From Sarcocystis neurona (Eukaryota; Apicomplexa; Conoidasida; Eucoccidiorida; Sarcocystidae), in the NCBI GenBank assembly GCA_000727475.1, contig KL647311.1, positions 368,073 through 432,072 of the forward strand: 64,000 bases of DNA. Direction: 5' to 3'. The position numbers were made by a program, and so were the translations under genes. Below the pieces are notes generated by a model. It was not told the origin of the DNA, did no database searches, and saw only the letters and a list, made by a program, of their open reading frames with translations. Each line of letters starts with the position of its first letter. The first letter of the stretch is position 1. This document shows, piece by piece, positions 61,005 to 64,000 of the stretch.

Positions 61005-61277
61005 TTGGTTTCCCCCCTGAGCTCGTCGATCCCATTCTCTGCTTCTTCCTTTCTAAGTATTGCTATGCCCTTTTCCTGTTCTGTCTCTATCTCTCCTCCT
61101 CATCTTCACACATACTACTCCTCCGTCTGTCTCCTGTCTCCTTCCCCCGCTCATTCTCCCTCTTTTTCGGCATCGTCGTTTTTTCTCCTCTCCTCTTCTT
61201 TCCTGTTGTTCTTTTCTCTCTCCCTTGCTTTTCCGCCTCTCCATCTTGTCCATCCTCCTTCTCCTGTTGGATTCAAG
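61005..61277. repeat. Pyrimidine-rich tract before the farnesyltransferase exon
   Basis: C/T-rich on the + strand, giving a Ser/Phe/Leu-rich open frame that runs into the downstream exon. It could be a 5' untranslated region or, more likely, an intron end, with a possible acceptor GGATTCAAG at 61276-61277. Not treated as coding. Confidence 0.5.
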
Positions 61278-62063
61278 CCAGTCGTCTTGCCCTTCTCGCT
61301 TGCGATTGACCCGTTGGCGTGCCGCGTGTCAGCTGCTGCTGTCTGTGCTGCTCTAGCACACCTTGCAGCCACCGCTGGCGTGGACCCGGGAGCATGCGAA
61401 GGCAGTGATGGCCTGTCGGACCTTGACGGTGATTCTCTGCCAGCAGCAGCCGCAGCAGCAGCAAAAGACTCGGCAGCTGAGCGCTCGCCGAATCAGCAGT
61501 GGCATCAGCCGGGGCCGCAGCAACTGCAGCACCATATGCAGAGCAGCAGCGAAGAAGATAGCGCACGCGAGGACCAAGCTGCAGGGGCCGCTGCCACGTC
61601 CACGAAAGCTGCTCCCGCTACTGCCTCTAGTCCTGCCGCTGCGTCGAGTCCTGCGGCGGCTGCTGCTGGTCCGCTACGGGGCACCGCTGCTACTTCTTCG
61701 TGGGCGACTGACAACGTGGGGTACAGACGGAGCCGCAGCAGCTGCAGAAGCAGGTTCATGAGGCGGAGACAGCGGAAGGCTGCTGCTGCTGTTGCTAGAG
61801 AAGGAGGAGAAGCAGCCGAGCAGCGGCAGCAGCAGCAAGTGACGAGGTTCTGCCTGCTCTGGCAACAGCACAAGACGTTCTGCTTGCAGCACTTGCGCGG
61901 AGAAAACCCGTTTGACAGGACGATGCTTGAGCTAGAAGCTTCTCGCACCTGGCTGCTCTTCTGGTCCATACACGCGCTCGATCTTCTCTTCTCCTTTGAC
62001 GCCGCTGCCTACAAGAACCGGTACGCTTCGCCGCGTTATCTGGTCTCCATGCTGCAGCTGCAA
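61278..62063 (+). CDS. FNTB: Farnesyltransferase beta exon: N-terminal extension and first helices
   Basis: Both ends are approximate. The left part is an Ala/Ser/Gln-rich extension encoded by CAG/GCA triplets (AAAAAAAKDSAAERS and similar). The conserved part starts near 61.84 kb (RFCLLWQQHKTFCLQHLRG), equivalent to the R-E-K-H-x-x-Y-L helix, then LELEASRTWLLFWSIHALDL, equivalent to L-D-A-S-R-P-W-L-C-Y-W-I-L-H-S-L-E-L. Both Trp residues that line the farnesyl pocket in the mammalian enzyme (Trp102 and Trp106 of the beta chain) are conserved. The helix after it (YLVSMLQLQ) ends near 62063, where sequence passes into TA/TG repeats. No clear consensus donor was found, so the junction is unresolved. 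Confidence 0.78.
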
Positions 62064-63444
62064 CATTACACATATATATATGTTTGTGTATACGCGTGTA
62101 CGTGCGTAGACCTGCATATCCGCGTATGAGAATTTCTTCTCGAGAAAAAGAAGCAGAGAAACACGCAGAAAGATACACTTATGTGTATATGAGTCGCAGA
62201 GAGACAGAGAAACACAGATTTTCCCGGCGTATTATCACTTCCTGCTGTATACACATGTGTTTGCTTCCCCGTTATCGACGGCGAGTTTACACAAAAATAT
62301 ACATGTATGAATATGAATTCTGCTAGACTGGTCGTTTGCGCTTATGTGCTCGTACGTCTCCGCGGGGTCCTCCTGGTTGTTCCCGCCAGGCGTTCCCGCG
62401 TCGCGTCGTCTGCCGCTCTTTTTCACTTCTGCCACTGCCGTTTTCGTCGTTCGGTTGCCCGTGGGCCGTTCTCGGTAGCTTTCTCCTTTTTTCTCTCTCC
62501 TGCTGCAACGTCGGCTCCGTCCATGTGAAGGACCCGACCGCTGCGATTCTGCTGCCGTAACTCGTGTGTATACATCTCCTGCCGGTGCTGCTGCTGCTGG
62601 GAGTGGTGCAATACGTCATCTTCTGCTGCTCTATGCTGCCGTTCTCGATCCCTGGCTTGCACCTCTCCTGCGCAGGGGATCTGGGGGGATCTTGTCTCTG
62701 TGTCGCTGCAATCCGTCGCCTGCTCCTGCTGCGACACTTCCTTGCTGCTGCTGCTGCTACGCGGCACCAGCCGCGCATGGGCTGCCTCCTGCGTCTCACC
62801 TGTCCTCACCACCTGCCTCGCTTTTGCCGCTTTTCCTGCTGGCTGCTGCCGCAGTCTTGCTGATGCTGCTGCTGTGCTGCGTCGAGGGCTGCCTCCGCTC
62901 TCTCTTTTTTGAGAGCAGCAGTCGTCTTGTTGCTTCCTTCCGATGCTGCAGGACATGAAGGTTCCGTGCGACACCCACGTTTCCTGCTGCTGTTGCCTTT
63001 TTCTTCTCGGGTCTGCAGCGTCCTTGCAACTCCTATCGCGTTCCGCGCCGCTGCGGCTCCTGCTGCACTTGCTGCTGTGTTTATCTCCACGTGCTGCTGA
63101 AACATACTTCTCTTGGTGCAACTGCAGCTGCTCTTCTCTCTTCCATTCCCGTGCAGCGTCCTTGCTGCTTCTGCTGTCGTATTGATCTGCTTCCGCAGTC
63201 CTCTCTGCTCGCTGCTTGTATGCCGTTGGTTTCTTCATTTGTCCGCCGCTCTTGTAGCGTGCTCCCCACTGCCTCCAATTTGCTGCTGCACTGCTATTGC
63301 TGCTGCGGCTACTGCTGCGACTGCCGCTCTTCCCTTCTGTTCTTCAGCTTCCTGCTGCTGATCGCCGGTGGTTTTTGTCTGCTGCTGCTGCTGCTTCTGC
63401 TGGTACAGCATCCTGGCCCTTCTCAACGTTTGTTTCGACCGCAG
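62064..63444. other. Intron of the farnesyltransferase beta gene
   Basis: Starts in TA/TG repeats, then CTG-oriented triplet DNA from about 62560 to 63420. Many Leu/Cys/Ser artefact frames occur on both strands. Nothing else is recognised. A small extra exon could be hidden here. Confidence 0.6.
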
Positions 63445-64000
63445 TAGCGTACGAAGAGGCGAAGGTGGCGGGTGGGGCGGAGGCCCGGGGCAGCAGGCGC
63501 ATCTGGCCCCGACGTACGCAGCTGCAGCAGCCCTGATTATTGCACAGGCAGCAGCAGACTGGGTGAATCAATTCACTCTTAATAGAAATGCCAACTACAA
63601 TGTGGGTGCGTGTGAGGAGCCGGAGAAAAGCGCCTCTGCGAACGAACACCGTAGTGAGAGCAGCTTCCCTCTGCACGCCAGCAGTTTACCGCTTCACACA
63701 AGCAGCGCCGCTTCTCCGTATGCGAAGAATACAAGCAGCAGCAGCTGCACCGACGACACTTATGACAGCAGTAGCAAGGACCACAGTAACATAGGCGAAC
63801 GCAGCAGAAACAGCAATGACAGCAGCCAGCATCCATCTTCTTCGCGTGTAGCTACCCGGGAAGGAGACAAGACGAAGGACTTCATTGCGGGATGGTCTGT
63901 AGCGGTTTCTGGGGCGCCCCACGCGGATAGCTTTCGTACGCCGAAGGGGGACGTGGAGCCGCCGCCATCTCAAGGCGCTGCCGACAGCAGGGAAGGGCCG
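63445..64000 (+). CDS. FNTB: Farnesyltransferase beta exon with G-G-G-P-G-Q motif, cut by window edge
   Basis: After the acceptor TTTCGACCGCAG one base completes a codon and 185 codons run open to the last base of the window. They begin SVRRGEGGGWGGGPGQQAHL, then APTYAAAAALIIAQAAADWV, matching S-P-D-G-G-F-G-G-G-P-G-Q-x-P-H-L-A-P-T-Y-A-A-V-N-A-L of farnesyltransferase beta. The conserved helix is followed by NQFTLNRNANYNV and then a long Ser/Asn/Asp-rich insertion (from about 63610 to the edge) that has no counterpart in yeast or human enzymes. It appears in no list of ATG-to-stop frames because it starts by splicing and does not end in the window. Confidence 0.85.

Larger units (their letters stand above)
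61278..64000 (+). other. FNTB: Gene model (partial): protein farnesyltransferase beta subunit
   Basis: Two blocks carry landmarks of the beta subunit in the right order: LEASRTWLLFWSIHALDLL near 61.93-61.98 kb and GGGWGGGPGQQAHLAPTYAA at 63467-63526. The enzyme transfers farnesyl from farnesyl diphosphate to the Cys of C-terminal CaaX boxes, working as an alpha/beta heterodimer with a zinc ion held by the beta subunit. The G-x-G-G-G-P-G-Q-x-x-H-L-A-P-T-Y-A form is the farnesyltransferase type, not geranylgeranyltransferase I or II. The zinc ligands and the rest of the barrel lie beyond the right edge. The coding sequence is inflated by Ala/Ser/Gln runs, as is common in Eimeria. Confidence 0.85.

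Overview
The window looks like nuclear DNA of a coccidian apicomplexan, most like Eimeria. The reasons are trinucleotide CAG/CTG tracts that become Ala/Gln/Ser runs when translated, long TA/CA microsatellites in introns, GT-AG introns splitting short conserved exons, near-balanced base composition, and a Myb gene with very long disordered exons. Cyclospora or Cystoisospora cannot be excluded from sequence alone. No rRNA, tRNA, CRISPR or transposon gene was found. Everything recognised reads on the + strand.

Layout. (1) 1-8.8 kb is repeat-rich and holds the 3' half of a gene for a PP2A regulatory subunit of the B'' (PR72/TON2) type. Four short exons (1657-1747, 2657-2752, 5874-6062, 7692-7770) join in perfect phase across introns swollen by microsatellites, CTG tracts and a pyrimidine-rich block. 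(2) 8.8-27.3 kb is repeat-poor and I recognise no gene in it. (3) 27.3-44.0 kb holds one very large R2R3-Myb gene. At least six exons join in phase to about 2,880 codons, with a c-Myb-like two-repeat DNA-binding domain at about residues 1213-1309 and Gln-rich, probably disordered flanks. Its architecture resembles the Toxoplasma differentiation regulator BFD1. (4) 44.0-51.2 kb is again without a recognised gene. (5) 51257-53227 is a single-exon open frame of 656 codons with no recognised family. (6) 53-56 kb is mostly non-coding with microsatellites. (7) 56.3-64.0 kb is repeat-rich. It starts with an unassigned exon (56375-56502) and ends with the 5' part of a protein farnesyltransferase beta-subunit gene (conserved blocks at about 61.84-62.06 kb and 63445-64000), which runs off the right edge.

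The recognised genes are a phosphatase regulator, a transcription factor and a lipid-modification enzyme. They are ordinary eukaryotic neighbours, not an operon, and nothing indicates that they act together. The exon models rest on reading-frame phase and family similarity seen by eye. The weakest parts are the 3' ends of the phosphatase and Myb genes, the 5' end and internal junction of the farnesyltransferase gene, and the unassigned exon.
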